From Lumbricus rubellus (lineage: Eukaryota > Annelida > Clitellata > Crassiclitellata > Lumbricidae): a stretch of DNA of 64,000 nucleotides. Location of the stretch: contig OX243824.1 in assembly GCA_945859605.1 (NCBI GenBank), positions 19,932,467-19,996,466 on the forward strand, given 5' to 3'. Positions 33,188-44,765 of the stretch are shown in pieces. A model generated the notes under the pieces. The model was given only the letters and a program-made list of their open reading frames with translations. It did no database searches and was not told the origin of the DNA. Made by a program: the position numbers and the translations under genes. Numbering within the stretch: the stretch's first letter is position 1; each line of letters begins with the position of its first letter.

Positions 33188-33368
33188 ATAAGGATCTTAG
33201 TTGTCACATAGTGACGTTGAATTGCATAAACTACTGCCTTAGTAGCAGAACAGTTTCGTGGGCATACGCTGAGTAGTGGCCTATACTGAGCTAAATGATG
33301 TGGACCTACATGTAGGCCTATGTTATAAGCTTCATATTTATTGTGCGCTGAGTGATATCCAGCTCTGT

Positions 33369-33505
33369 CAGGGTGAGAATTTGCGGGATGGGGCTTTCAA
33401 CCCCAGTCTTTCTTAGGGCCCCATAGTAAAGTCTGTTTTCACACCCACATTTTATGTGAATTTTATGTGAATCATAGTCCAACCCCTAGTTATTTTCTCA
33501 CACTG
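33369..33505. mobile_element. MITE family C, copy 3
   Basis: Starts cagggtgagaatttgcgg and ends ttttctcacactg, with internal ccccagtctttcttaggg. Inverted relative to the copies at 7668 and 24008. Flanking octamers agctctgt and agatatgt agree at six of eight positions. Confidence 0.75.
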
Positions 33506-33667
33506 AGATATGTCCAGTGTCCACCATACAACTGAAGCCAGATTATTTATTGTTTGTTTTGTGGGTCAGTTGATCAGACTCACAGAATAATTCTTTGTCA
33601 TCATCGTGTAACCGAGGTCATCGCGTACGTTTTTTTTACAGATTCCAGATCCCCTGTTAGCATTTAC

Positions 33668-33955
33668 ATTGATGAAAGCTGACGGGGATGAGGTTCAATC
33701 GCAGCCAACGGCCTTATAATTATAAATGGGTGGAGTTTGGCTTCCGTTCTTGAGGGGGTTAATGCCTTCTTGGGGGGAGGGCTAAGCCCGTGAAAAGATA
33801 CCATTTTCATGGTAAAAAAAGCTGAACCTGGGCCTTCTTGGAGAGGCTTAGCCCCCCCCCCTAGCCCCTGATAAACTCCGCCCATGTTGATGAAAGCTGA
33901 CGGGTCGAAATCCAGTCTCAGCCAACGGCCTTATAATAATAATTATAATTGCTCA
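33668..33955. repeat. Duplicated segment flanking a MITE
   Basis: ttgatgaaagctgacggg ... cagccaacggccttataat occurs at 33668-33722 and at 33890-33945. Between them is an element with ends tgggtggagttt and aaactccgcccatg, containing G-runs and gcttagcccc motifs. Confidence 0.75.
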
Positions 33956-34590
33956 CAGGTAGAGTGAGACCACATAATGGACGAGCTGTCGACTACAATT
34001 ACACTGACTAATTGCAACTGCAATCGGGTCTTTATAGAGCGCCACTCATAGATTCAGGGCCGCAGAGGTCAGTCTTGTCATTAACAAATTAGACGGAACA
34101 AAGGGTAACTGCATGCTGTCACCAACCGTGCTACATCAGCTGCCCTTTCGGTTTATCACAAACCGCCGCCCACCACTGGGCCACCAGCCCTCTGCAATAA
34201 ATCTCCGTTTGAGATTGGCTGCTTTTTGGATTAAAGGTCAGCAGTGTGGATGGAAGTTTCTTATTACAAGACACAAGCAAATCACCATGATAGAGAGACT
34301 ACCAGGGCGATGACTAAGACTGGGGTTCAACTGGGGTCAAAGTGAAGCCAAGGAAAACAGAAAAAAAACAGCGAGAAAAACCTTCCTTCCTCATGCCAAG
34401 ACGACTGTCAAGTATCTTATCGGTTGTGTAGCTGCATGGATGTTGTAAAGTTTAATATTGACGATGGATTGAAGGACTTCTTGAATCGTTTTATCAGAAC
34501 ATTACAAAGTTGAGTGGCCAAAACAAAGATTACAACGAAGCAGATGACTGAACCCAACAGCACCTGGATCGTATTATTACAATAAAATTA
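33956..34590. other. No supported gene
   Basis: Mixed-composition DNA with short frames; no repeat or domain assigned. Confidence 0.35.
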
Positions 34591-34965
34591 CTGCTGCTGC
34601 TATACTGCTGCTGTTGCTACCGTACTACTACTACTACTACTGCTACTGCTACTACTGTTGCTACCATACTACTACTACTGCTACTACTGCTGCTGCTACC
34701 GTACTACTACTACTACTGCTACTGCTGCTGCTGCTACTGCTACTGCTACTAGGCCTACTACTGCTACTGCTACTACTACTACTTCTGCTACCACCACAAT
34801 CACTAGCACTAGCACTACCATTACCATTACCATTACCACTATTACTACCACCATTACTGCAGCAGCAGCACCAACAACTACTATTGCTGCTACTACTGCA
34901 AAAACGGCTGCCATTACAACTGCTGCCAGACCTGCTACTAATGCTACAAATGCACTTCTGCTATT
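34591..34965. repeat. (CTA)n/(CTG)n trinucleotide array
   Basis: ctactactg-type triplets passing into accatt and gcagca variants. Leu-, Thr/Ala- and Val-rich frames in different registers are repeat artefacts. Confidence 0.93.
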
Positions 34966-35606
34966 CACCAAGGTAGAAATGATCTCCTAGGAAGCAGGAA
35001 ATTTCTTTGAAGAAAGAAAAATATTTCAAGAGCCAGAGCAAAAGTAACGCGGAAAGAGATGACGTCGGAACGTATACGGCTAGATTACATGCAATGGCAT
35101 CGTTCTTGAAAAGATAACTGGTCTGCTGGTCGCATTCACATCACTGCTTCTACGCTGGATACAGCGTCACAACGGACGGCTGGAAAGTAGACCACTGCAG
35201 CTGCAGAATACGAGACTACAATTAAACGAGAGAACGGTGTTATGATAGCGCGAAACTACGAACGTGTATGAAGCTATAGGAAATAAACGATAAACGTAAT
35301 CTCTTTGGCTTAATGACGGCACGGCTCGGTAATTAAGATGGGGAAATATATTATATGAGGAAAGCGTTTCAAGGCCGGGCATAATGGTCGTTAAACTATG
35401 GGTTATGAATGACATCGGCGGTAATGCCAGGGAAAGCAATGCTATTATCGCTAAGTCTTTCAGATTACTCCCAACAGTTTTAGTCGATCAGAACAAACTT
35501 TGTTGATAGCTAAAAGCTAAGTATAATAGAGAAAGTTATATCCGTAGGTAGACTCTAGCATTTGTTATAATTATTATGTCTGCATCGATATTACGGATAC
35601 AGAAGA

Positions 35607-35695
35607 GTATGTATGTATGTATGTATGTATGTATGTATGTATGTATGTATGTATGTATGTATGTATGTATGTATGTATGTATGTATGTATGTATG

Positions 35696-35729
<34 letters not shown>

Positions 35730-36000
35730 TGTATGTATGTATGTATGTATGTATGTATGTATGTATGTATGTATGTATGTATGTATGTATGTATGTATGT
35801 ATGTATGTATGTATGTATGTATGTATGTATGTATGTATGTATGTATGTATGTATGTATGTATGTATGTATGTATGTATGTATGTATGTTTGTTTGTATGT
35901 ATGTATGTATGTATGTATGTATGTATGTATGTATGTATGTATGTATGTATGTATGTATGTATGTATGTATGTATGTATGTATGTATGTATGTATGTGTAA
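35607..36000. repeat. (GTAT)n array
   Basis: About 390 bp of gtatgtat with single variants at about 35698 and 35887. The frames across it are repeat artefacts. Confidence 0.97.
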
Positions 36001-36130
36001 GAATGTATGTATGTTTATGTCTGTCTTTCTGTCTGCCTGGCAGTCTGCTTTGTCTCTCTCTGTCTGGATGTGTATCCACATGTCTGTATGCATATACATG
36101 TATTTATGTGCCAAGCCACTGAATGTTTAA

Positions 36131-36831
36131 ATAATAATATATAATTTTATGTGTGATTTCTCGACTTGAAACACGCAATTTATACCAACGCACCCTATCC
36201 TATCCTACTGATACACGGAGGTCTGTTATTAGTCGAAGGTAGATAAGACTTTGTTATAATCTGATTTTTTAAACCTAAACATGCGTACTATAGACGAGAT
36301 AAGGCAAGCAGACGACAATTTATAGAATTTTCTGACCGGTCTTTCGATCCCAGATATAGTCCAGAGCACGCTTGACATATCGTTTTGACTTCAGATAGCA
36401 TCTGACCATGTGTTCTTAGCAGCCACTACAAACGATGCTATCGCTATGCATGTACATGTATACGTGTAGGTGCGTGAGGCTTATAAGCATGAGCAGTTAG
36501 CAGTGACTGAGCACGCCTCTGACTAGGCTCTTTGAAGACGCGATTTATAGATTCTCATGTCTTTTTCGGCTCATGCTTTTACATGACTTCTTGACTCATG
36601 ACCTACAATTTGATCTGCCACAATGTCAAACTCTCGGTCAATACATGGTTATGAATGGATTATATCGCAACGGTAAATGCTCTTTGGTTTTCAATTAAAA
36701 TTTCGGGCCAAGGACCTGCATGGAAAATCGTATCCTTTATTATTCTGAATTTCCACTGCTTCACATTAATTAAACGCAAACTTAGAGAATGATGGAAGCT
36801 GCATGTCTCTTGACAAGCATATTAATCTCAC
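36131..36831. other. No supported gene; weak LINE-tail trace near 36505
   Basis: gagcacgcctctgactagg, then ctttgaagacgcgatttatag at about 36510-36550, resembles the LINE/SINE tail gcgcctctgagtag ... gcgctata. Otherwise featureless. Confidence 0.4.
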
Positions 36832-37040
36832 ATGGGTGGAGACCTAGGAGGAACAGGGGAAATGATATAATTTTTCTCAGAAAAAACATTTCGTGGGGGA
36901 AAAAATTCTGAGAAAAAATATACCATGATGACCTTTTTTAGTCCTCCGGTCTTTTGATCGAAGATCTCGTACTATTGGGTGTGGGGGACAAATGCATGGA
37001 CGGTCCCCCAACCCGAACATTGAGAGGGTATGTCCCAACG
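36832..37040. mobile_element. GATGAC-stem-loop MITE, right end lost in a microsatellite
   Basis: Starts catgggtggagacctagg, like the element at 40795 (cgtgggcggatac). It contains gatgacctttttttagtcctccgg and ggtcccccaacccgaacattg, matching the right half of 40795-41104. The terminal cgcccatg is missing and the (GTAT)n array begins instead. Confidence 0.65.
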
Positions 37041-37370
37041 GGTATGTATGTATGTATGTATGTATGTATGTATGTATGTATGTATGTATGTATGTATGTA
37101 TGTATGTATGTATGTATGTATGTATGTATGTATGTATGTATGTATGTATGTATGTATGTATGTATGTATGTATGTATGTATGTATGTATGTATGTATGTA
37201 TGTATGTATGTATGTATGTATGTATGTATGTATGTATGTATGTATGTATGTATGTATGTATGTATGTATGTATGTATGTATGTATGTATGTATGTATGTA
37301 TGTATGTATGTATGTATGTATGTATGTATGTATGTATGTACAATGTATGTATGTATGTATGTATGTATGT
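37041..37370. repeat. (GTAT)n array
   Basis: About 330 bp of gtatgtat with one caat interruption near 37340. Confidence 0.97.
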
Positions 37371-37852
37371 GTCAACTCGTGTTTGCCTTGTCACTTCCCA
37401 TAAGTCCTTCTAACAACCATGGTACAGAATCACGGCATTCGCAAGACTCCATCCGTCTTTCTCTGCCTTATACGACACTTCAGTCTGATTCTGTCTTTCA
37501 AGCACATAAAAGCCTAAGCGAGTGGGAAAGTCAACCGAACACATTTGCGGCATTATCTTAGCCATCGAGAAATGCAATTAATTGTCTTTGAGATGTCACT
37601 CGTCAACTTCATCATAGTCAACATCTATGGAAGCGACTGCGTCGGTGGCCAATTGATCTTAAAGGAGTCAGGAACTGAAAGGCGTGTCTCAATTCTATTC
37701 ATAATATTACATACATACATACATACATACATTCTTAAAGGAGTCAGGAGCTGAATGGCGTTTCTTGTCGATTAAATCTATCGGAACTGGGAAGCTGCTT
37801 TAGCGTCACAGTCGGATTATTAATTTTTAGGAATGCATCTAAAGGAAATGTT

Positions 37853-38073
37853 ATTGTTTGTTTGTTTGTGCTCTTGTTATAGCGTTTTTTCAAGCTCTCT
37901 CTACTCAGAGGCGCTCCCGAATGCAGAGCGGACACTGCATCGGAGTTTCACGCCTAAGCGCTGAGCAATTGTGAGTGAAAGAAAAATCCCAAGGTCCTTA
38001 CGCGGTGACTTGAGGTGGATTCGAACCTCGAACCTTCCGGCTCCAAGGCAACGACGCCACCACTACACCACTA
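37853..38073 (-). mobile_element. tRNA-derived SINE1, minus strand
   Basis: Nearly complete copy: tail tgctcttgttatagcg, body cactgcatcggagtttcacg, B-box complement ggattcgaacc and A-box complement accactacacca. Closest to the copy at 5122-5342. Confidence 0.82.
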
Positions 38074-39024
38074 TGTTAGAATAGAGTTCGTCCGTTTCAA
38101 CATGGTTCCCCAATCCGACCTATTTATTATAATTATCAGGCGTCTTTTGTTTTGTTTTTAACTCCTGATTTCACTTTTTCGTGTGTTTGTGATTCTCTGT
38201 GTGTCTGTGTGTCTGTATGACAGTTGTCACAGTTTATCTGACTGTCTGTGTCTCTGTCTGTTTGTCCATCTGTGTTGCTGAAGAGTACTGCGTCAAGTCA
38301 AAAGGGTTGTCCAGCATTGGTCGCCTGGCAAACGGACTCAGAATTGACGCTACGCTCGTCAATAAGCTGATGCCCTTAGCTTTTAAGTTGGCCTTTGAAA
38401 ATTCATATCTTACGATTAGAATAAATTGTCTTTTGTCTCTGTCTGTCCATCTGTCTGTGAGTCTGTCGGCTACTATGCCTGCCTGTCTCTACACTTCTTT
38501 GTCTGTTGGTCTGTGTAGCTGTCCGTCTGTCAGTCCGGGTGTACTGTATATGTCTCTGTTTGTCGTTCGGTCTGGTAGTTTGCATTACAATTACATGTAC
38601 GTAACAAGTGCGTTGCTATACGTACCAGTGCAACGCTTCTAAAAACCAAAGGTTAGGATTTGCCTCTGGCTAATGTGTCCTGTAGTCCTATCTTTGGCGT
38701 CTGTCTGTAATAATGGTTCTGACTATTCTTTACTGCATTTTAAGCTCATGCTGACGTTGATTGATTGTGCGCCAGTACTAAACCCCGCAGGACTCGACAT
38801 GTCGAACGTCTGCTCTGTATACGTGACTGCCTAAGCCTATTCTGTTTACCATGTGTCCTTAGTAATTTAGCTGAGACGCTGCCCATTGTGATCGCACGTT
38901 TTCTGCGTAGCCTATTATACAGCGGCGTTTTGCCTTCTACCGTGACCAAGAAGTTAATGCATATAAATTGCCTGCTCACAATTTATGGTTACACACTGCA
39001 AATACTGTCTCTGGGCAATGTGTG
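38074..39024. other. No supported gene; TCTG-rich tracts and SINE2 trace
   Basis: tctgtctg-rich stretches at about 38195-38270 and 38430-38580 are separated by a SINE2-like gcgtcaagtcaaaagggttg at about 38290-38310. No domain in the frames. Confidence 0.4.
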
Positions 39025-39379
39025 CAGTGGCGGATCCAGAACTCTTCCAGGGGGGGGGGCCAAAATCTTACATCTTGGGACGGGACATGTGAAAAAAAAT
39101 TCGAACTTTCGTTTTTGGTCCCAAAAAACTCGGTCTTCGGCTGAGGAAAAAAGTACTTTTCATCCGCCGAAAAAGTTGATGACTTTTTGTTTTTAGTCCT
39201 CCGCTTGAAAACCGGATGGGGGGCCACGTCCCATGCGATTTTCAGAATAGGGGGGGGGGGCAATATCGCATTCACCCATATTCGTATTGCTAACTTCAGA
39301 CCAAATGGGGGGGGCCACGTCCCATGGCAGTTTTAAATGGGGGGCCATGGCCGGATTGGACCTCCTGGATCCGCCCCTG
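39025..39379. mobile_element. hAT-type MITE, GCGGATCC family, perfect TSD
   Basis: Ends cagtggcggatccaga and ctggatccgcccctg, flanked by perfect 8-bp duplications aatgtgtg (39017-39024 and 39380-39387). Contains G-runs and the gatgac ... gtcctccg stem-loop. 355 bp, non-coding. Confidence 0.92.
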
Positions 39380-39871
39380 AATGTGTGCATCTCGAAATAA
39401 ACGGTATTTTTAGTATTTTTTTCCACTCCTTTATAAGCTTCCGCAACAGAAACTTCACGTCTTTACGGTTAAAAATTCGTCGTTCAATAAAACTGTTTAG
39501 CAATGTCTCAGGAAGACCGCGTATTCAATCATTGTAAACGTAATTGATGCAGTGAATAATCGTCTGATGTCTTTGAATGCATCACGTCTCATATCCGAGT
39601 ACTCGCCCGAGTGAGTATTATAGACTTCAGACTACGAACACGTATAACTGTTCACGTGTAGCGTGGAGTGAACTCAGTGGTGGCATACTCGGTGCATGAT
39701 CGGAGTGCGCAGGATACTATACTGCCCGAAGTTAGACATAGACATTTTTTATCCCAACAATTCAATTGTACATATATGCTTTACAAAGTATAGACATAAT
39801 CAGCAATAAGCAAATATATACTCAAAGTGAATAAGTAGAATAAGAGTGGGGTAACAAATAGGCACACCAAA

Positions 39872-40000
39872 AAGGACAAGTCCTGAACGCCCTTACCTTT
39901 CCAGGATGTGCTGGCCAAATCAGTTGCAGAACGGCATTCAGTTTTTAAAATAACTGCTTGGACGCCGTCCATGACCGTCCGGTCTCGCTTTAAGCCCTGA
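39872..40000. repeat. Dispersed repeat, copy 2 (see 1195-1365)
   Basis: Shares ccttacctttcca, gtgctggccaaat, gcagaacggcatt, gacgccgtccatga and ctttaagccctg in order with the copy near the window start. Confidence 0.55.
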
Positions 40001-40153
40001 AAACATCACTGCATTACATAATCCCGCGTCTTGCTCGGTGGTGCTTGCTGATAGTAGACATTACGTCTTAAGGAATTTGTTTTTATGGTTAACCGTGCAA
40101 AACGTTCTTGATCTGAAAAACACATTTCCTATAATCAGTGGAAATCATGCATG

Positions 40154-40158
<5 letters not shown>

Positions 40159-40193
<35 letters not shown>
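40159..40193. repeat. (GT)n microsatellite
   Basis: About 35 bp, flanked by a small palindrome gcatgtacatgt on each side. Confidence 0.95.
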
Positions 40194-40194
<1 letters not shown>

Positions 40195-40299
40195 ATGTAC
40201 ATGTAGTTCCATTCCGCTCTCTATCTCGCCTCTATCCACCTCTCCTTGACTTCTCTCGCCTCGCTTTCTCTCTGTCTCTCTGTGTCTGTCTATCTATCT

Positions 40300-40332
40300 G
40301 TCTGTATGTTTGTCTGTCTGTCTGTCTGTCTG

Positions 40333-40391
<59 letters not shown>
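40300..40391. repeat. (TCTG)n and (CT)n microsatellite
   Basis: tctgtctg passing into about 57 bp of alternating CT. The long Ser/Leu-rich frame over and after it (40038-41156) has no domain and is probably non-coding. Confidence 0.94.
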
Positions 40392-40394
<3 letters not shown>

Positions 40395-40794
40395 CTTCCC
40401 ATTCATTTCTTTCCCTTTCGCGCTGTCTCTTTCACGCATTCTCCTGCCCATACTATCGCACTATTCTCCTCCCTTTCCATAGATCCTATCTTCCTGCTTT
40501 CCTCCGTCGCCTTCTTCTTCCTGGCATTCCTCATTCATTCGCCTTCTCTTGCCTTCTATGACCTCCTCCCTTCTCGTCTTTCTTCTCACTCTTCTTGCCT
40601 TCTTAACTCGTCATTCTCACTCGCATCCTGTCTCGTCTCCTCGATCGTCTCCTCGATCTATTTTTTCATCGGTCATCTAAAGAATTCATCCGCGGAAGAT
40701 GACCAGCTATGGTCGACAAGCATCCCACACATCAGCAGCAGCAGTTGCAACAGCAGAAGCAGCAGCAGTCTTCCAAGTAGCATCACCTATTTGC

Positions 40795-41104
40795 CGTGGG
40801 CGGATACTTGTGGGGAGAGTTGTGGGAGTTGGGGGACGAACGATTGGGGCCGACGGAAAGACGCGAGATTTTGGGCTGACGAATCACTGAGTCGCCGACG
40901 AAATTTTCAAAAATTTCTGACGACTTTTTTTAGTCATCCGGCCGAAATTTCCTGGAAAAATACCCACAGTTTTCCCGTAAGAAAGTTGATGACTTTTAAA
41001 GTCATGACACTCCGCAATTGGAAGGGGGCAAATACATGGGCCGTACCCCCAACACATTCATTGGGGAGACCGTCCTCATGTCCCCCTCTAAGTCTCCGCC
41101 CATG
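40795..41104. mobile_element. hAT-type MITE with GATGAC stem-loops, perfect TSD
   Basis: Ends cgtgggcggatac and gtctccgcccatg, with perfect 8-bp duplications ctatttgc (40787-40794 and 41105-41112). It carries two stem-loops, gacgactttttttagtcatccgg and gatgacttttaaagtcatg. 310 bp. Confidence 0.9.
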
Positions 41105-41524
41105 CTATTTGCATCAGCATCATTCAGCTGTTGAACGATTTGAACCCCGTCTATAGCATCAATCTTGTATGAGATTCCTAAGTGAAGTGATTTGATTCAT
41201 CGAGACAAAAATTAATCAGATGCAAGTCGTGAAAGTCGTATCTGTCCTCCGTGTTCTATAGGTAGCAGTCAGGAGGAAATATGCAAATATCGATCTCCGA
41301 AGATCGATGGCTTATCGGAAGAATCTACATTGAAGAAAGTTTTTGGAGCCGCAAAACATTGCTTGGCATCTCTAGATTCTTATCAGAGAAGCAAAAAATT
41401 ATCAAGTCATCTTATTTTACAAGTAGTTTTTCTATATTGCCACAGTGCATTCGCGGTGCACACTTTTTAAAATTTCGTTCTCGTTGAAGTTGGTTCAAAA
41501 ATAAAATATTGTCAGAATCGATTT

Positions 41525-41584
41525 TAATAATAATAATAGTAATAATAATAATAATAATTTTAAAAAGTGAATAATAATAATATG

Positions 41585-41633
<49 letters not shown>

Positions 41634-41646
41634 TAATAATAATAAT
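41525..41646. repeat. (AAT)n microsatellite
   Basis: About 120 bp of aat units with short interruptions. Confidence 0.96.
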
Positions 41647-42204
41647 TATGACCGTTAACTCCAGAACAACACAGATTTGAGTATTTATTGTTTTTAAAGC
41701 CTGAGGGATCATAAATACCTAGGGCGCTAAAAAATAATAAATAATAAATAATGATACAATTTTTATAGCGTCGTAACTCAGCAGAGGCCGTAGGAAAGGT
41801 CGCTGCACACGAGTGTAAAAAGCTACTGGTAGTCATGCGATTGTTTTAAAAGTACACGTCAACTTACTAGTCGTCGCTGAAATCAAGTGCAGGAAAGAAA
41901 CCGCGAAATACCATCGCGTCGAATCGCTGGATTGTAGGCCTAATAAGAGCAAGGCGCCGAAATAAGTAAGAGGTCTCGCGTGCATCTCTATTATACCCTA
42001 ATAGACATGGCGCTGAGGTTCTGTTTGTTATTATTTCGTCATTTATCTAACGCCTATATGTGATGGCAAATGTCAAATGTTAATTGCCGTTAAGTGATTG
42101 TGCATAAGTACACGCGTGGCTCTTGCACTGGATTTTTTAAAACCGTTTCCGAGAAAGACACCAGAACACAAACGCACACACTCGTACACAGAGCAACTAA
42201 AATC

Positions 42205-42545
42205 TCCTCCTCCATGATATTTATCTCCTCCATCTCCTCCTTCTTCTCCGTCTCCTTCTCCTCCTCCTCCTCCTCCTCCTCCTCCTTCTCCTCCTTCTCC
42301 TTCTCCTCCTTCTCTTTCTCATTCTCCTTCTCCTTCTCTTTCTCCTCCTTCCTCCTCCTTCTCCTTCTTCTAAGCTTACTTCTCTTTCTTCTCCTCCTCC
42401 TCTTCTCCTTCTCCTTCTCATTCTTCATCTCCTTCTCCTCCTCCTCCTTCTCCTTCTCCCCCTCTTCCTCCTTCTCGTCCTTCTTCTCCTTCTTCTCCTC
42501 TTCCTCCTCCTTCTCTTCTTCCTCCTCTCCACACTTTCATACTTT
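42205..42545. repeat. (CTC)n/(TTC)n polypyrimidine tract
   Basis: About 340 bp of pyrimidine-only triplets and hexamers. A tract of this length with mirror symmetry can form triplex DNA. The Ser/Phe- or Glu/Arg-rich frames are artefacts. Confidence 0.93.
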
Positions 42546-42654
42546 CTCCGCCTCTCGCACAGCGACATTAGCGACGAAAGAACTTTTTCTAGACTATGAT
42601 AAGCTATCGAATCGGACAGAGAAGCACTTCAAATGCACACCAACATACAGACAT

Positions 42655-42860
42655 ACAGAGAGTGAGAGAGACAGACAGACAGACAGAGACAGAGACAGAC
42701 AGACAGAGACATAGTCAGAGAAGTAAGAAGAGAGAAAGAGAGACAGACAGAGACAGAAACGGGGACGAGACACAGACACAGAGAGACACATAGACAAACA
42801 AAGCGACATAGGCAGACACATACACAGAAAGATAAAGACAGAGACAGGCAGACAAACAGC
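42655..42860. repeat. (GACA)n array
   Basis: gagacagacaga-type repeats with interruptions. Confidence 0.9.
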
Positions 42861-42992
42861 GCAAGACGTATAATATCATCTGTCGTCTTTGCTTTACAGT
42901 CGAACGTAGAGCGACCTCCGCAATAAGAAGAATAAGACTAAGTCTACATGTTGGGTACGTCTGCATATCGCCCTCTCCTCTCCTACCCAGGC

Positions 42993-43284
42993 GGCAGAGG
43001 CAGAGGCAGAGGCAGAGGCAGAGGCAGAGGCAGAGGCAGAGGCAGAAGCAGAGGCAGAGGCAGAGGCAGAGGCAGAGGCAGAGGCAGAGGCAGAGGCAGA
43101 GGCAGAGGCAGAGGCAGAGGCAGAGGCAGAGGCAGAGGCAGAGGCAGAGGCAGATGCAGAGGCAGAGGCAGAGGCAGAGGCAGAGGCAGAGGCAGAGGCA
43201 GAGGCAGAGGCAGAGGCAGAGGCAGAGGCAGGGCATGCGGCAGAGGCAGAGGCAGAGGCAGAGGCAGAGGCAGAGGCAGAGGCA
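42993..43284. repeat. (GGCAGA)n hexanucleotide array
   Basis: About 48 copies of ggcaga with four or five single-base variants (for example near 43028, 43153 and 43232). All six reading frames are nearly open, giving Arg-Gly, Leu-Pro and Ser-Ala dipeptide frames. That is expected from a six-base period and is no evidence of coding. Confidence 0.97.
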
Positions 43285-43569
43285 ACAGAGGCCCTCGAAG
43301 TTGGTTGATAACTAGGATCGAGAGAGACGCTGTGGACGCCATACGACGGACCTCTGAGATACGGTGAGATAAGGCGGCGAGATAGAGACAGGTCTTCGAG
43401 GTCTAACATCGACGAAGGATATCACGGCAGCAGCAAAGGTCGTGTAATACTTACAGAAAAGCGACACATTACAAGAAAGCGCTCGCACGATAATAAAGTA
43501 CGGCTTCGACTCCGGTCTCTGTTGATACGATATAGGCATATTGCGTATTATTTACATGCAGTAGTACCA

Positions 43570-43790
43570 CACGTACATTGGCACATACACTCACGCAGGC
43601 ACAGCACACACACTCGCATCCACACGCGCGCACAGGCACTAACACACAAGAACATCCACACACAATTCACACACACGAACACAGGCACGCACACACATGC
43701 ACATCCACACACACGAGCACCCACATGAACACAATACTACACATACACACCTTTAATATATATAAACACACACAAATATATATATATATA
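43570..43790. repeat. CA-rich then TA-rich low-complexity DNA
   Basis: Imperfect cacacaca with acgc and tccacac interruptions, then tatata. Confidence 0.88.
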
Positions 43791-44117
43791 TAATATATAT
43801 ATATATATGCATTATATATGAACAGATTATATACATATGCAATTCTGCGTCACATAAAATATGTAAAACAATCGAAGAAAATGAAAAAGTGTTTGGACTG
43901 GAAAAGCCAAACGTGAATGTGTTTGCGGTAATGTTTATTAAATTGAGTTTTGTTTGTTTGAGCTAATTAATTACCACGGTAGGTCTTGAAAACAAACGCA
44001 GGAAATCAAATGATTATCGTCATTTTTAAATTGGAAATATTCGTTCTTATGGAATTAAAAAAGTAGAAAAATCTTTTGTAGGAAAGTAGTTATTGCAAAC
44101 TATGTTTCATCAATTCA

Positions 44118-44360
44118 ATATTCAACGACTCAATCAATCAATCAGTCAGTCAATCAATCAATCAGTCAGTCAATCAATCAATCAGCAATTAATAAATCAA
44201 TCAAATCGATCGATCAATCAATCAATCGATGAATCAATTAATTAATTAATTAATTAATCGATCAATTGATTGTTTGATCGATTGATTGATTCATTAATTT
44301 ATCAATCGATCAATCAGTCAATTAACCAATCAATCAATCAATCCATCAACCAATCAAAAA
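44118..44360. repeat. (ATCA)n array with an inverted centre
   Basis: atcaatca repeats switch to attaatta and then gattgatt near 44275-44295, and back to atcaatca. The central part is therefore self-complementary. Confidence 0.92.
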
Positions 44361-44534
44361 TTAAATTCCTTTTAGTTTAACTGCCCTGTTTTTGAAGTGC
44401 ATACGGAACATAGGATCATGCTTGAGTTAGCTTAAGCATTTGACCTCAATATGATTTCATATTTATTTTTACAAAAACCTGCTTCTATTTCTATCCATGT
44501 GGTTGGTAACAAAAACCCCCGATAGCTTCGTCCT

Positions 44535-44765
44535 TCTGCACAGGATTCCTTTGAAACGTTCCAATAATATTGCAACATTAAAAGCTGTCCTCTTTAGCTG
44601 AGGTTTATCAGTGCCGCTCGTCAGCAGTAAACCCCGAAAAGGCGGCGCATAAATCCTCGTAATGAACGAATGAATCAAATGCAACGTAATCGTAATTGGG
44701 GATTCTACAGCGCCCAAAAGGGGTGGTCGCGGGAACCAGCTTATTCGGAGGCGTTTAGCAAAAGC
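44535..44765 (+). mobile_element. Decayed LINE tail and SINE2-like fragment
   Basis: tcctttgaaacgttcca ... ttaaaagctgtcctcttt resembles a C-terminal F..F...LK..LF block with stops. It is followed by ggcggcgcataaatcctcg, then SINE2-like attctacagcgccc and gaaccagcttattc. Confidence 0.45.

Noticed and set aside
40038..41156. 372-codon frame
   Set aside because: Starts in ordinary DNA, crosses (GT)n and (CT)n arrays, then runs into a MITE with a perfect TSD; no domain or codon signal.
42894..43409. Arg-Gly, Leu-Pro and Ser-Ala repeat proteins over the hexamer array
   Set aside because: A 6-bp period gives an open dipeptide frame in every register on both strands; no independent coding evidence.
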